From the NCBI GenBank assembly GCA_902801125.1, contig CADCGT010000002.1:289157-353156 (forward strand): a stretch of DNA of 64,000 bases. The letters run 5' to 3'. A program made the translations under genes and the position numbers. Position 1 is the stretch's first letter, and every line of letters begins with the position of its first letter. This document shows, piece by piece, positions 48,099 through 55,360 of the stretch. The notes below the pieces were generated by a model. The model ran no database searches and was not told the origin of the DNA. It saw only the letters and a program-made list of their open reading frames with translations. The DNA is from an uncultured Pseudomonadota bacterium (GTDB lineage: Bacteria; Pseudomonadota; Alphaproteobacteria; Rs-D84).

Positions 48099-48956
48099 AT
48101 GAAAAAATTTATGGTCAGTTTAATTGCGGTTCTTGCCACGGTTGGCACGTCGATGGCGGCGGAAACATGCAACGGCGGGTGCAAGCCTAAAAAGGTTCGT
48201 GTTATTCACATCACTGCGGGCGACCCGTCGACGATGTATGACGACACGCAATACACGACAACGGTTTTGGATTCCGATGGCACGGTTGTTGAATATCCAG
48301 AATATTCTGAACCGGCACCGTTAAGTGTTGCGCCGGCGCGTCGTGTGCGCGATGGCAATTGGTATGTTGGTGGCCGCGTTGGTCTGCATTTAATGTCATG
48401 GAAGAACAAATATCATGCAACCCCATCGGGCGCAATTGTCGATGCAAGCGCGGATCATGACGATTATACATTTGAACCGGTTTTTGGCGGGAACATTTTT
48501 GCGGGCTATCGTTTCACCCCGAATTGGCGTGGCGATGTTGAATTTGGTTATATGACACAGTTCAGCGATTCCGACAACGGGTTCACATTTAAATTACAGA
48601 CACCGTATATCACGGCGAATGCGTATTATGATTTTGAATCTGGGATTTACTTGGGTGCGGGTGTTGGCATGGCGTTTCCACGTGGCACACTTGATTGGGA
48701 ATATTTTGAAAAAGATTCTGCATCTGAAACCAAGTTATCATTTATGGGTGCATTGATGGCGGGTTATTCGTATAACCTGTCCGAATCGGTTGCGCTTGAT
48801 TTCCGTTATCGCCTGGCCGGATTTACGGGACCAAAATGGACACGCACCGTCACACCCGAAGGTACAGCACGCTACAACGGCCTAACGGCATTGCAAACCA
48901 AGGTTGGATTTGTAATTGACAATTCGTTGTCATTGGGTCTGCGGTACGAGTTCTAA
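48099..48956 (+). CDS. Outer-membrane beta-barrel protein
   Basis: 285 aa from ATG 48099 with GGAG upstream. Signal peptide MKKFMVSLIAVLATVGTSMA, a Cys pair at the mature start (CNGGCKPKK), a linker, then a barrel of about eight strands from WYVGGRVGLHLMSWKNKY to the C-terminal LSLGLRYEF. FAGYRFTPNWRGDVEFGYM and YYDFESGIYLGAGVG are typical of OmpW/OmpA-like 8-stranded surface-antigen barrels. It is not closely related to the 30-kb trio. Confidence 0.8.
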   Translation: MKKFMVSLIAVLATVGTSMAAETCNGGCKPKKVRVIHITAGDPSTMYDDTQYTTTVLDSDGTVVEYPEYSEPAPLSVAPARRVRDGNWYVGGRVGLHLMSWKNKYHATPSGAIVDASADHDDYTFEPVFGGNIFAGYRFTPNWRGDVEFGYMTQFSDSDNGFTFKLQTPYITANAYYDFESGIYLGAGVGMAFPRGTLDWEYFEKDSASETKLSFMGALMAGYSYNLSESVALDFRYRLAGFTGPKWTRTVTPEGTARYNGLTALQTKVGFVIDNSLSLGLRYEF

Positions 48957-49001
48957 AAAAAAATAAAAAAAATGTAAAAAGGATTTTGGAAACGACCAAA
49001 A

Positions 49002-49013
49002 TTGTGATATAAT
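49002..49013 (+). promoter_or_regulatory. TTGTGA-TATAAT promoter of the 425-aa gene
   Basis: TTGTGA followed by perfect TATAAT (49008-49013), with a TTTGGA -35-like hexamer 17 bp upstream, 21 bp before ATG 49035. Confidence 0.65.
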
Positions 49014-49034
49014 ACCTTACATAGGGAAAGTGAG

Positions 49035-50312
49035 ATGAGAGAGGGAATAAAAACATCATTATTGTCGATATTGTGCGTTGCGGCGGCGGCGACGGCGTCT
49101 GCGGCCCCTGCGGTACGCAGCATTGGCGGCACCGGCACATACGAATCGGCGGCGTCTGCGGCGAACGCGACGGCGTCATCGCGTGCGGGGTCATTGCGTG
49201 CGACGGGCGGTTACATTCGTCCGACGGCGACGGTATCGACGACCGGTTCTGCGATAAATGGTGTGGCGTCTACGACGGCGGCACCGGCGACGGGCGGTTC
49301 TGTATCGACGGGTGGTGCGACGGTTGGCCGCGTGGCATCGACACCGCGTCTGTCTATTGGCAAATACATTGGTGCGCCAAAATCCATAAGTTCATCGGGC
49401 GGTGCGGGTTCGGATTTGACGGACCGGATTGAGCAACTAGAAACAACGGTTGGCCGTCTTGACAATGACAAACAGGACGCATTGGTTGATTCGACATATA
49501 TCACGATCCAGGGCAACGAATTGTTACTGGATGTTGAACGGATTCGTGAAGATTTGGAAATCACCGACGGCACCGACGGGCGCGAGGTTGAAATGGGCAC
49601 CAACGACGATGGCCTGCTCTGGCGGTATGTTGGCGACACAGAATGGCAGACATTAATTACATGGGACGCGATAAGTGAAAAATTGGACTTTGACGGCATC
49701 GATGAAACGATAAATCAAAGCATTACGAACCTGCGCACAGAAATGTTGGCGGAATTGGACAAAAAGGTTGATAAAAACCAAGGCACCGACAACGCGGGCC
49801 GTGTTTTGGCGGTTGGCGAAGACGGTATGGTTGCGCCATCTGATAATTACTATTCGAAAACGGAAATTGACCAACAAATCCAGAACATAACCGATGGCCA
49901 GGTGACGACGGCGGACCTTGATACCAAACTTGATAAAAACCAAGGGGTCGACAACGCGAACAAAACACTGGTTGTTGGTGCGGACGGCACGGTTGTTCCG
50001 TCGGATGTAGAATTTGCGACGACGGACGATTTGGACAACCTTGGGGCGTTGGCACACAAAGATACTGTATCGACGGCGGACATAGATGCCAAGGCCGTAG
50101 AGCGCAGCAAATTGGCGGATGATATAACGACACAATTAAGCGGTGTCCAATTCTGGGAAGATTGGTGGATTGCGCACCAGGCCGAATTGGCAAGTGGTGA
50201 TTACGTTGTTGCGGTTCAACCGGGCACGCACAATCCGCAATTGTTCCGGATTATCACGGCGGACGACGAAGTGTCAACACCATCGACACCATCGACACCG
50301 GACGAACCCTAG
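49035..50312 (+). CDS. Secreted stalk-like protein with KNQG-x-DNA repeats
   Basis: 425 aa; signal peptide MREGIKTSLLSILCVAAAATASA, then about 100 residues of Ala/Gly/Ser/Thr low complexity and a coiled coil (LTDRIEQLETTVGRLDNDKQDALV). Two repeats of about 60 residues follow, each with D-x-K-x-DKNQG-x-DNA...L-V-x-DG-V-PSD. These modules resemble phage tail-fibre or trimeric-adhesin stalks. The KQDALVDSTYI stretch echoes the KQDKI motif of the YVD family. The end is Pro/Ser/Thr-rich. Probably surface-exposed. Confidence 0.75.
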   Translation: MREGIKTSLLSILCVAAAATASAAPAVRSIGGTGTYESAASAANATASSRAGSLRATGGYIRPTATVSTTGSAINGVASTTAAPATGGSVSTGGATVGRVASTPRLSIGKYIGAPKSISSSGGAGSDLTDRIEQLETTVGRLDNDKQDALVDSTYITIQGNELLLDVERIREDLEITDGTDGREVEMGTNDDGLLWRYVGDTEWQTLITWDAISEKLDFDGIDETINQSITNLRTEMLAELDKKVDKNQGTDNAGRVLAVGEDGMVAPSDNYYSKTEIDQQIQNITDGQVTTADLDTKLDKNQGVDNANKTLVVGADGTVVPSDVEFATTDDLDNLGALAHKDTVSTADIDAKAVERSKLADDITTQLSGVQFWEDWWIAHQAELASGDYVVAVQPGTHNPQLFRIITADDEVSTPSTPSTPDEP

Positions 50313-50530
50313 GGTTGTCCCGGACGGTAAATAAAAAAAAGGGAGCAAAAAAAACAGTTTTGAAAAACATTTTCTTGGCCAAGGAAATATGGTTTTTCAA
50401 AAAACCGGTAATGGATAGTAACAAACAATTATTGTGATACCCATTGCACAACAAACAAAAATCTCGCTGTAGCGAAAGCGAAAGCGAAAAAAACAAACAA
50501 ACAACAAACAAACAAAAAAAAGGAACAACA

Positions 50531-51355
50531 ATGAAAGTAAAAGTAAAAGGATTGGTCTTTGTAGGTTTTGCGGCGATGATTTTCGCGGCAAACGCCATGG
50601 CGGCCGATAACACCGTTACATCAAAATCATACGTTGATAACAAATTCCAAACAATAGAAAATATTCAAACGGAATTTACAGAAGCTAATAAAAACAGCAC
50701 CACACAATACCCATCTATGAGCGCAGTTCAAGCAAAAATCACAGAAGTTGGGGGTACTGTTAACAACAGCACAATTTCTGTTACACAAAATGGGGCAGAC
50801 ATTGGTTCGTTCTCCACCAACCAATCTTCTGGTTCAACACTTGCTATCGCGGGTGCAGACTGGAATGCGGCATCTGACGCAGCAGGCTATATCGCCAATA
50901 AACCGACAGTAGATTCGACATTTGATGCAACAAGCAACAACGCCGCAACGTCCGCTGCTATCGCATCTTATGTTACTAATCAAATCCAAGATGGTAGCAA
51001 CGTCGGTACCGGTACATTGACTGTCACACAAAATGGTATTGATGCAGGTACTTTCGGTGCTAACCAAAATACCAATGGCTCAATCGCTATCGTGGCACCT
51101 GATTGGAACGCTGCTTCTGGCACAGCCGGCTTTATCGCGAACAAACCGACAGTAGATTCAACATTTGATGCTACAAGTACAAATGCCGCGACATCTGCTG
51201 CTATCGCGGGCTATATCGACAGCTTGCCAGCTGCGGACATCCCAGCTATGCCAACAACTGGTGAAAATGCTTGCGATGCAACACATCCATGCGCATTGGT
51301 TACCGATAGCAACGGTGCCCCAGTTTGGAAACGTATCGCACAACAAGGTGACTAA
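50531..51355 (+). CDS. Secreted YVD-family protein with tail-fibre-like tandem repeats
   Basis: 274 aa from ATG 50531 (AAAGGAA upstream). Signal peptide MKVKVKGLVFVGFAAMIFAANAMA and family motif NTVTSKSYVDNKF. Then two repeats of about 80 residues, each with TVTQNG-x-D-x-G-x-F, DWNAAS...AG-x-IANKPTVDSTFDATS and NAATSAAIA-x-Y. DNA at 50898-50960 and 51132-51194 is nearly identical. The DWNA...NKP module is common in tail-fibre and adhesin proteins. The end has CDATHPCALV. Unlike four paralogs it is on the plus strand and lacks the 107-bp element. Confidence 0.75.
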   Translation: MKVKVKGLVFVGFAAMIFAANAMAADNTVTSKSYVDNKFQTIENIQTEFTEANKNSTTQYPSMSAVQAKITEVGGTVNNSTISVTQNGADIGSFSTNQSSGSTLAIAGADWNAASDAAGYIANKPTVDSTFDATSNNAATSAAIASYVTNQIQDGSNVGTGTLTVTQNGIDAGTFGANQNTNGSIAIVAPDWNAASGTAGFIANKPTVDSTFDATSTNAATSAAIAGYIDSLPAADIPAMPTTGENACDATHPCALVTDSNGAPVWKRIAQQGD

Positions 51356-51388
51356 TAGTAACCTTTATACAAAAGCTTGTGTCCTTAA

Positions 51389-51414
51389 AAGAGCTACCTC
51401 CGTAGCTCTTTTTT
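51389..51414 (+). terminator. Terminator after the tail-fibre-like YVD gene
   Basis: AAGAGCTAC-CTCC-GTAGCTCTT hairpin then T6, preceded by GCTTGTGTCCTTA. Confidence 0.85.
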
Positions 51415-51505
51415 ATGCAAAAAATAAATTATTTATAAATATTTTTATTGTCAACAATATCATTTTTTGCTACCTTTGTTCCAATAAACAAAGGAGAAAA
51501 TTTTT

Positions 51506-52357
51506 ATGACTAATAAACATTTTATATTTACAGATGAATCGTGTGTGAATAACCCTGAAAAACAATACAGTTCTGTTTGCGCCATGTCCGGCAGCGTGAA
51601 ATTTTTCAAATCACACCAAAAACAAATTGAATCAATTCTCAATAAACCCGGGGAATATAAATTTCAAAAACTAAATCAAGACACAAAAAATGATGTATTG
51701 CAATTATGCAATGATTTTATATTCCCTGCAATCGGTTCAGGCGATTTACGAATAGATGCACTGATTTGGAATAACCGTACATATCCCAAAGACCAAAAGT
51801 ATATGCACTATCATTTATTATTGGCCGTTTTACGCAAGTATTCACCAGATATAAATTGGTTATATTATCCAGATCATGATAGGGGTAAAGATTATGCGGA
51901 AATAACAAATATAGTTAACACCGCGGCAAATTCAAAAAAAATATATACACAATCACTAATAAAATTGGCAAATGAATATAATATACAGTATGGTGACGAA
52001 CTAGATTCAAAGAATTCCAGACTAATACAAATTACGGACATATTTGCAGGATTGGCAGCATTTTCATATAATAGTTACGGCGACTACACAGATTGGAAAA
52101 AAAATACAACAGGCACCCTTTCATTTGATTTTGCACAATCAGATATAGAAAATAATAAAAACGCCAAAAACCATCACCCAAAATTTCAATTACTGGACAA
52201 AATCAACACCGAATGCAAAAAACACAATCCCAACCACTCAATAGACACTAAACACGGTCTTTATTCATTTAACCCAAGCTATGGAATGAACTTTTGGTTA
52301 TGGGGCAACGATAAAAGCATGTTAAAAAAACAAACCACCGAACCGGCAAATCCGTAA
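51506..52357 (+). CDS. DUF3800 protein
   Basis: 283 aa. The start FIFTDESCVNN (Asp10, Glu11) and the later RLIQITDIFAGLAAF are the two conserved acidic motifs of DUF3800, an RNase-H-like fold family of presumed nucleases often found on mobile and defence islands. AAAGGAG precedes the ATG. Its A+T content is higher than that of neighbouring housekeeping genes, consistent with acquisition. It stands alone with its own terminator. Confidence 0.8.
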   Translation: MTNKHFIFTDESCVNNPEKQYSSVCAMSGSVKFFKSHQKQIESILNKPGEYKFQKLNQDTKNDVLQLCNDFIFPAIGSGDLRIDALIWNNRTYPKDQKYMHYHLLLAVLRKYSPDINWLYYPDHDRGKDYAEITNIVNTAANSKKIYTQSLIKLANEYNIQYGDELDSKNSRLIQITDIFAGLAAFSYNSYGDYTDWKKNTTGTLSFDFAQSDIENNKNAKNHHPKFQLLDKINTECKKHNPNHSIDTKHGLYSFNPSYGMNFWLWGNDKSMLKKQTTEPANP

Positions 52358-52382
52358 TCTAAAAAAAATGCTTGTGTCCTTA

Positions 52383-52413
52383 AACACCCACGCATCCCCG
52401 TGGGTGTTTTTTT
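52383..52413 (+). terminator. Terminator after the DUF3800 gene
   Basis: AACACCCACG-CATCCC-CGTGGGTGTT hairpin then T7, preceded by GCTTGTGTCCTTA. Confidence 0.88.
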
Positions 52414-52477
52414 CACCCAGATAGTTCATATTATTTTACAAAATTTAATTATTGCGCCTGATAATCCACTCCCAAAG

Positions 52478-52615
52478 AATTGTCATTGCGGCGCAGGCCG
52501 CAACAGGGTCTATGAAATTGTGACGGATTATTCGAATTTATTCTGAAACCCGCGTCACAACTGCAAAGCCCTATGGCGGACTAAATCCGCCATGACAATT
52601 TTTCTTGTATTTAAT
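52478..52615. repeat. Dispersed GTCATTGCGGCGCAGGCCGC repeat, copy 2
   Basis: Matches 8860-8990 over both ends. Its right hairpin is GGCGGACTAAATCCGCC, a compensated change from the copy-1 hairpin. Confidence 0.75.
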
Positions 52616-52620
52616 TATGT

Positions 52621-52690
52621 TTGTCATTGCGGCGATTGTCATTCTGAACTTGTTTCAGAACCGCCATGACAATTTTTCTTGTATTTAATT
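52621..52690. repeat. Partial copy of the same repeat with a TTCTGAACTTGTTTCAGAA palindrome
   Basis: TTGTCATTGCGGCG, then a TTCTGAA/TTCAGAA hairpin, then CCATGACAATTTTTCTTG, which is also the right end of the preceding copy. Confidence 0.65.
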
Positions 52691-52766
52691 ATTTAGAAAA
52701 ATAAAAAAATCTCTGGAATTTTACACATTACATAATCGCAAGATTATAAAAACCGCTTGTGTCCTT

Positions 52767-52796
52767 ACCCCCCCCGCATCCCCGTGGGTGTTTTTT
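52767..52796 (+). terminator. Degenerate terminator duplicate
   Basis: GCTTGTGTCCTTA followed by a hairpin like 52383 with a mutated left arm (CCCCCCCCG) and intact right arm CGTGGGTG, then T6. No gene remains in front of it. Confidence 0.6.
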
Positions 52797-52810
52797 CCAC
52801 AAAAAATTAA

Positions 52811-52910
52811 AAAAGTAAACTTTTATAAACAAAAGTGTATTTTTTTTCAAAAAAGTAAACTTTTAACCATCAAAGGATACTTTTTTCTTGAAAAATATAC
52901 TTTTAGATGC
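52811..52910. promoter_or_regulatory. Five 20-bp iterons upstream of fic, putative operator array
   Basis: Five units of exactly 20 bp (52811, 52831, 52851, 52871, 52891), each beginning with a version of the near-palindrome AAAAGTATACTTTT (AAAAGTAAACTTTT twice; others vary in the centre). The two-helical-turn period puts all sites on one DNA face. The array ends 30 bp before the Fic start. The Fic protein's C-terminal winged helix is a candidate binder. Confidence 0.7.
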
Positions 52911-52939
52911 CAGAATTAGGCATAATAAAGGAATTTGTT

Positions 52940-54076
52940 ATGCCGAACAAAATAGAAATGGGACATTTTATTCTTCAACCGCAAGGCTTCAAGGCTTTCG
53001 TACCAAGTGCATTCCCGCCAAAAATAAAAAATATGCCGGGAAACATTGTCGCAAAGCACACCGAAGCCGTAAGATTATTGGGTAAACTGGACGGTATCAC
53101 AATGTTATTACCTGATAAAGATACCTTTCTCTTGATGTTTATAAAAAAAGATGCTGCAAGTTCCAGTCAACTGGAAGGCACCCAGGCCACAATGATGGAT
53201 GTCATCGAACGGGAAAATATGGAACCGCGCGGTTCTTTACCAAATGATGTGGATGATATATTTCATTATATCAAGGCATTAAACTATGGTCTGGAAAGAA
53301 CCAAAACCCTGCCGCTGTCATTAAAATTTATACGCGAATTGCATAACAAATTGATGATGAATGCACGTAGTACACAAAATCCATACCCGGGACAATTTAG
53401 AACAAGTCAAAATTGGATTGGGGGCACACGACCAGACAATGCGACTTTTGTCCCACCACCAGCAACAGAAATAATGAAAGCACTTAATGATTTTGAAAAA
53501 TTTATACACACAGATGACGATTTCCTGCCGTTAATCAAAGCGGGGCTGTTACACGCACAATTTGAGACAATCCATCCGTTTAACGATGGAAATGGACGAA
53601 CAGGACGACTTTTGATAACAATGTTTTTATGGTATAAACGTCTGTTGGATATGCCCATACTTTACTTATCATCATATTTCAAAAAGTACCAAAAAATATA
53701 CTATGAAAAATTAAATTCATACCACAATGGCGAAGTATTCAATTGGTTAGAATTTTTCTTGGACGGAATAATCGATACGGCAAATTCTGCATTTGACACT
53801 TGCGATAAAATAACAAAATTGCGCGAACGCGATACGGCCAAGATAGCATTATTAAGCAAATCTGTATCTCAGACATCTATAAATTTACTGAATAAACTTT
53901 ATTCTATGCCAATTGTCGGCATAACCGATGTTATCAAATGGACGGGAAAAACAAAAAAATCAAGCTATGCCGCAATAGAAAGATTTGTAGAAATGGGAAT
54001 TTTAGTAAAAATCGGCAATAATTCTTACGGTCAAAAATGGTACTATAAAGATTATACCGATCTTTTTGCAGACTAA
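52940..54076 (+). CDS. Fic-domain AMP-transferase-type protein with winged-helix C-terminus
   Basis: 378 aa from ATG 52940 (AAAGGA upstream; ATG 52907 lies inside the operator array). Fic proteins attach AMP or other groups to target hydroxyls. The catalytic motif HPFNDGNGRTGR is complete (212-223) and the N-terminal inhibitory motif S-x3-EG (S75-E79) is present, so it is the self-inhibited type. Residues 305-370 (INLLNKLYSMPIVGITDVI... ERFVEMGIL) look like a winged helix. Located in the accessory island; targets unknown. Confidence 0.88.
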   Translation: MPNKIEMGHFILQPQGFKAFVPSAFPPKIKNMPGNIVAKHTEAVRLLGKLDGITMLLPDKDTFLLMFIKKDAASSSQLEGTQATMMDVIERENMEPRGSLPNDVDDIFHYIKALNYGLERTKTLPLSLKFIRELHNKLMMNARSTQNPYPGQFRTSQNWIGGTRPDNATFVPPPATEIMKALNDFEKFIHTDDDFLPLIKAGLLHAQFETIHPFNDGNGRTGRLLITMFLWYKRLLDMPILYLSSYFKKYQKIYYEKLNSYHNGEVFNWLEFFLDGIIDTANSAFDTCDKITKLRERDTAKIALLSKSVSQTSINLLNKLYSMPIVGITDVIKWTGKTKKSSYAAIERFVEMGILVKIGNNSYGQKWYYKDYTDLFAD

Positions 54077-54087
54077 CCACTAACACC

Positions 54088-54203
54088 CCTATTTACACCA
54101 ACCGGCACGTTTCCCGCCGTGGTACGGGCGGCCCAATCCCGCGCGAATCATACGCGCCCCAACATCGCCACGCCCGTCCGCCACATTTGCGTCAATCCGC
54201 CCT
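54088..54203 (-). pseudogene. Thermonuclease-like gene fragment (C-terminal 37 codons)
   Basis: The minus strand encodes GRIDANVADGRGDVGARM... ending GGKRAGWCK and stop, almost the same as the end of the intact nuclease at 54953-55360 (DNA similar to 54952-55069). The frame is still open, but start and catalytic part are missing. TAACCACTAAC repeats directly flank both sides, as if the fragment was captured by recombination between them. Confidence 0.8.
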
Positions 54204-54256
54204 AACCACTAACAAAATTTGATTTTTTTGTGAATTTTTGATACAATATACACGCT

Positions 54257-54808
54257 ATGAAAAAAACTATGTATATCATCGCTGGACCCAATGGCAGTGG
54301 CAAAACCACACTGGCCAAAGAGTTAATTACTGATGAAAACGCAATTTTTCTGAATGCTGACGAAATCGCCGCCGCAATAAATGATAAAGTTGGTATACAA
54401 TCTGGAAAAATAATAATAAATCAATTGAACGACATATTAAAATCTGGACAATCATTTGTTCTGGAAAGCACGGTTTCTGGTAAATATCATATGCAAGCCA
54501 TTAAACAAGCAAAACAGTTAAAATATGATATCGTTCTTGTTTATGTGTTTCTGGAATCAGTAGAACAAAACTTGGCCAGAATAAAAATGCGCACCCAACT
54601 GGGTGGACATAATGTACCAAAACAGGACGTTATTCGCAGATATACACGCAGTATTGAAAATTTTTGGGAATTAACACACATAATCCCAAATTGGAAATTA
54701 TACTATAATGGCGGAACAAAATTTCAATTGGTTGCCCAGCATGATTCCAAAAAACTTGAAATATTGGATTCGCAAATCTATAATAAAATGTACCCAGGGA
54801 AAAAATGA
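54257..54808 (+). CDS. Zeta-toxin-family kinase
   Basis: 183 aa. P-loop GPNGSGKTT (residues 10-18), D-E sensor LNADEIAAAI, ESTVSG, and the zeta-family arginine segment RTQLGGHNVPKQDVIRRYTRS. Zeta-type enzymes phosphorylate UDP-sugar precursors of peptidoglycan, or other small substrates, and act as toxins. No Shine-Dalgarno; TGATACAAT ends 9 nt before the ATG, so the leader is very short. The stop overlaps the start of a 47-aa gene. Toxicity is inferred. Confidence 0.85.
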   Translation: MKKTMYIIAGPNGSGKTTLAKELITDENAIFLNADEIAAAINDKVGIQSGKIIINQLNDILKSGQSFVLESTVSGKYHMQAIKQAKQLKYDIVLVYVFLESVEQNLARIKMRTQLGGHNVPKQDVIRRYTRSIENFWELTHIIPNWKLYYNGGTKFQLVAQHDSKKLEILDSQIYNKMYPGKK

Positions 54809-54948
54809 CAAAAAAATCTATTGAATTATCTAAAAAAATACAAAAGTGTGCGGACCGCGGCGTCCGCAAGGCTCGGGCTGCGGCCCGAAAGGCCAAAATT
54901 CCCGTGTGTTACGCCAAAAACGGCAAATTGGTATACGAATATTTATAA
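54805..54948 (+). CDS. 47-aa basic protein, candidate antitoxin of the zeta-like kinase
   Basis: The ATG overlaps the kinase stop (ATGA), so translation is coupled. The protein begins MTKKSIELSKKIQKCADRGV and ends AKNGKLVYEYL: a basic amphipathic helix followed by a short beta tail. I recall similar tiny proteins beside zeta-like kinases, which suggests an antitoxin. It would be downstream of the toxin, the reverse of the classical epsilon-zeta order. Too short for routine gene calling. Confidence 0.6.
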   Translation: MTKKSIELSKKIQKCADRGVRKARAAARKAKIPVCYAKNGKLVYEYL

Positions 54949-54952
54949 CCAC

Positions 54953-55360
54953 CTATTTACACCAACCGGCACGTTTGCCGCCGCGGTATTTCCGCGCAAG
55001 GCCCGCGCGAATCATACGCGCCCCAATATCGCCACGCCCGTCCGCCACATTTGCGTCAATCCGCCCAAGGTATTTATCATCACGAACATTCGTCAATTCA
55101 ACCGTCGTGCCGGGCGGTATCATTTCCGCCAATTTTTCACGCGCGGCGGCCGCCATTTTCCGTTCGTATTCACACGCCCCGTGAATTTCCGGTGTGTCTA
55201 TGCCCAAAACACGCACACGAACAGAAATCTCGATATCGCCGTCCAATTTTACAACCGCGGAAAAAGTATCACCATCAATAATATGCCCAACACGCGCCGG
55301 CACCGCCACCGTGGTCCCGGTCAACATTATTCCAAAAATCGCAATCAATACCCGTCGCAT
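54953..55360 (-). CDS. Secreted thermonuclease-like (SNase) protein
   Basis: 135 aa, signal peptide MRRVLIAIFGIMLTGTTVAV. SNase-fold motifs are HIIDGDTFSAVV, RVRVLGIDTPEIHG and DDKYLGRIDANV, with Asp, Arg and Glu at the family's active-site places. Probably a Ca-dependent periplasmic or secreted nuclease. The start codon overlaps the tolB stop (TAATG), so it is coupled to tolB. A fragment of its 3' end is duplicated at 54088. Confidence 0.88.
   Translation of the reverse strand: MRRVLIAIFGIMLTGTTVAVPARVGHIIDGDTFSAVVKLDGDIEISVRVRVLGIDTPEIHGACEYERKMAAAAREKLAEMIPPGTTVELTNVRDDKYLGRIDANVADGRGDIGARMIRAGLARKYRGGKRAGWCK

Noticed and set aside
48099..48956. Fourth member of the barrel trio at 30 kb
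   Set aside because: It lacks the DGNPLYMP mature start and has a different strand pattern; only the general barrel character is shared.
52811..52910. CRISPR-like array
   Set aside because: The 20-bp period is continuous, with no unique spacers and no cas genes; it fits an operator array.
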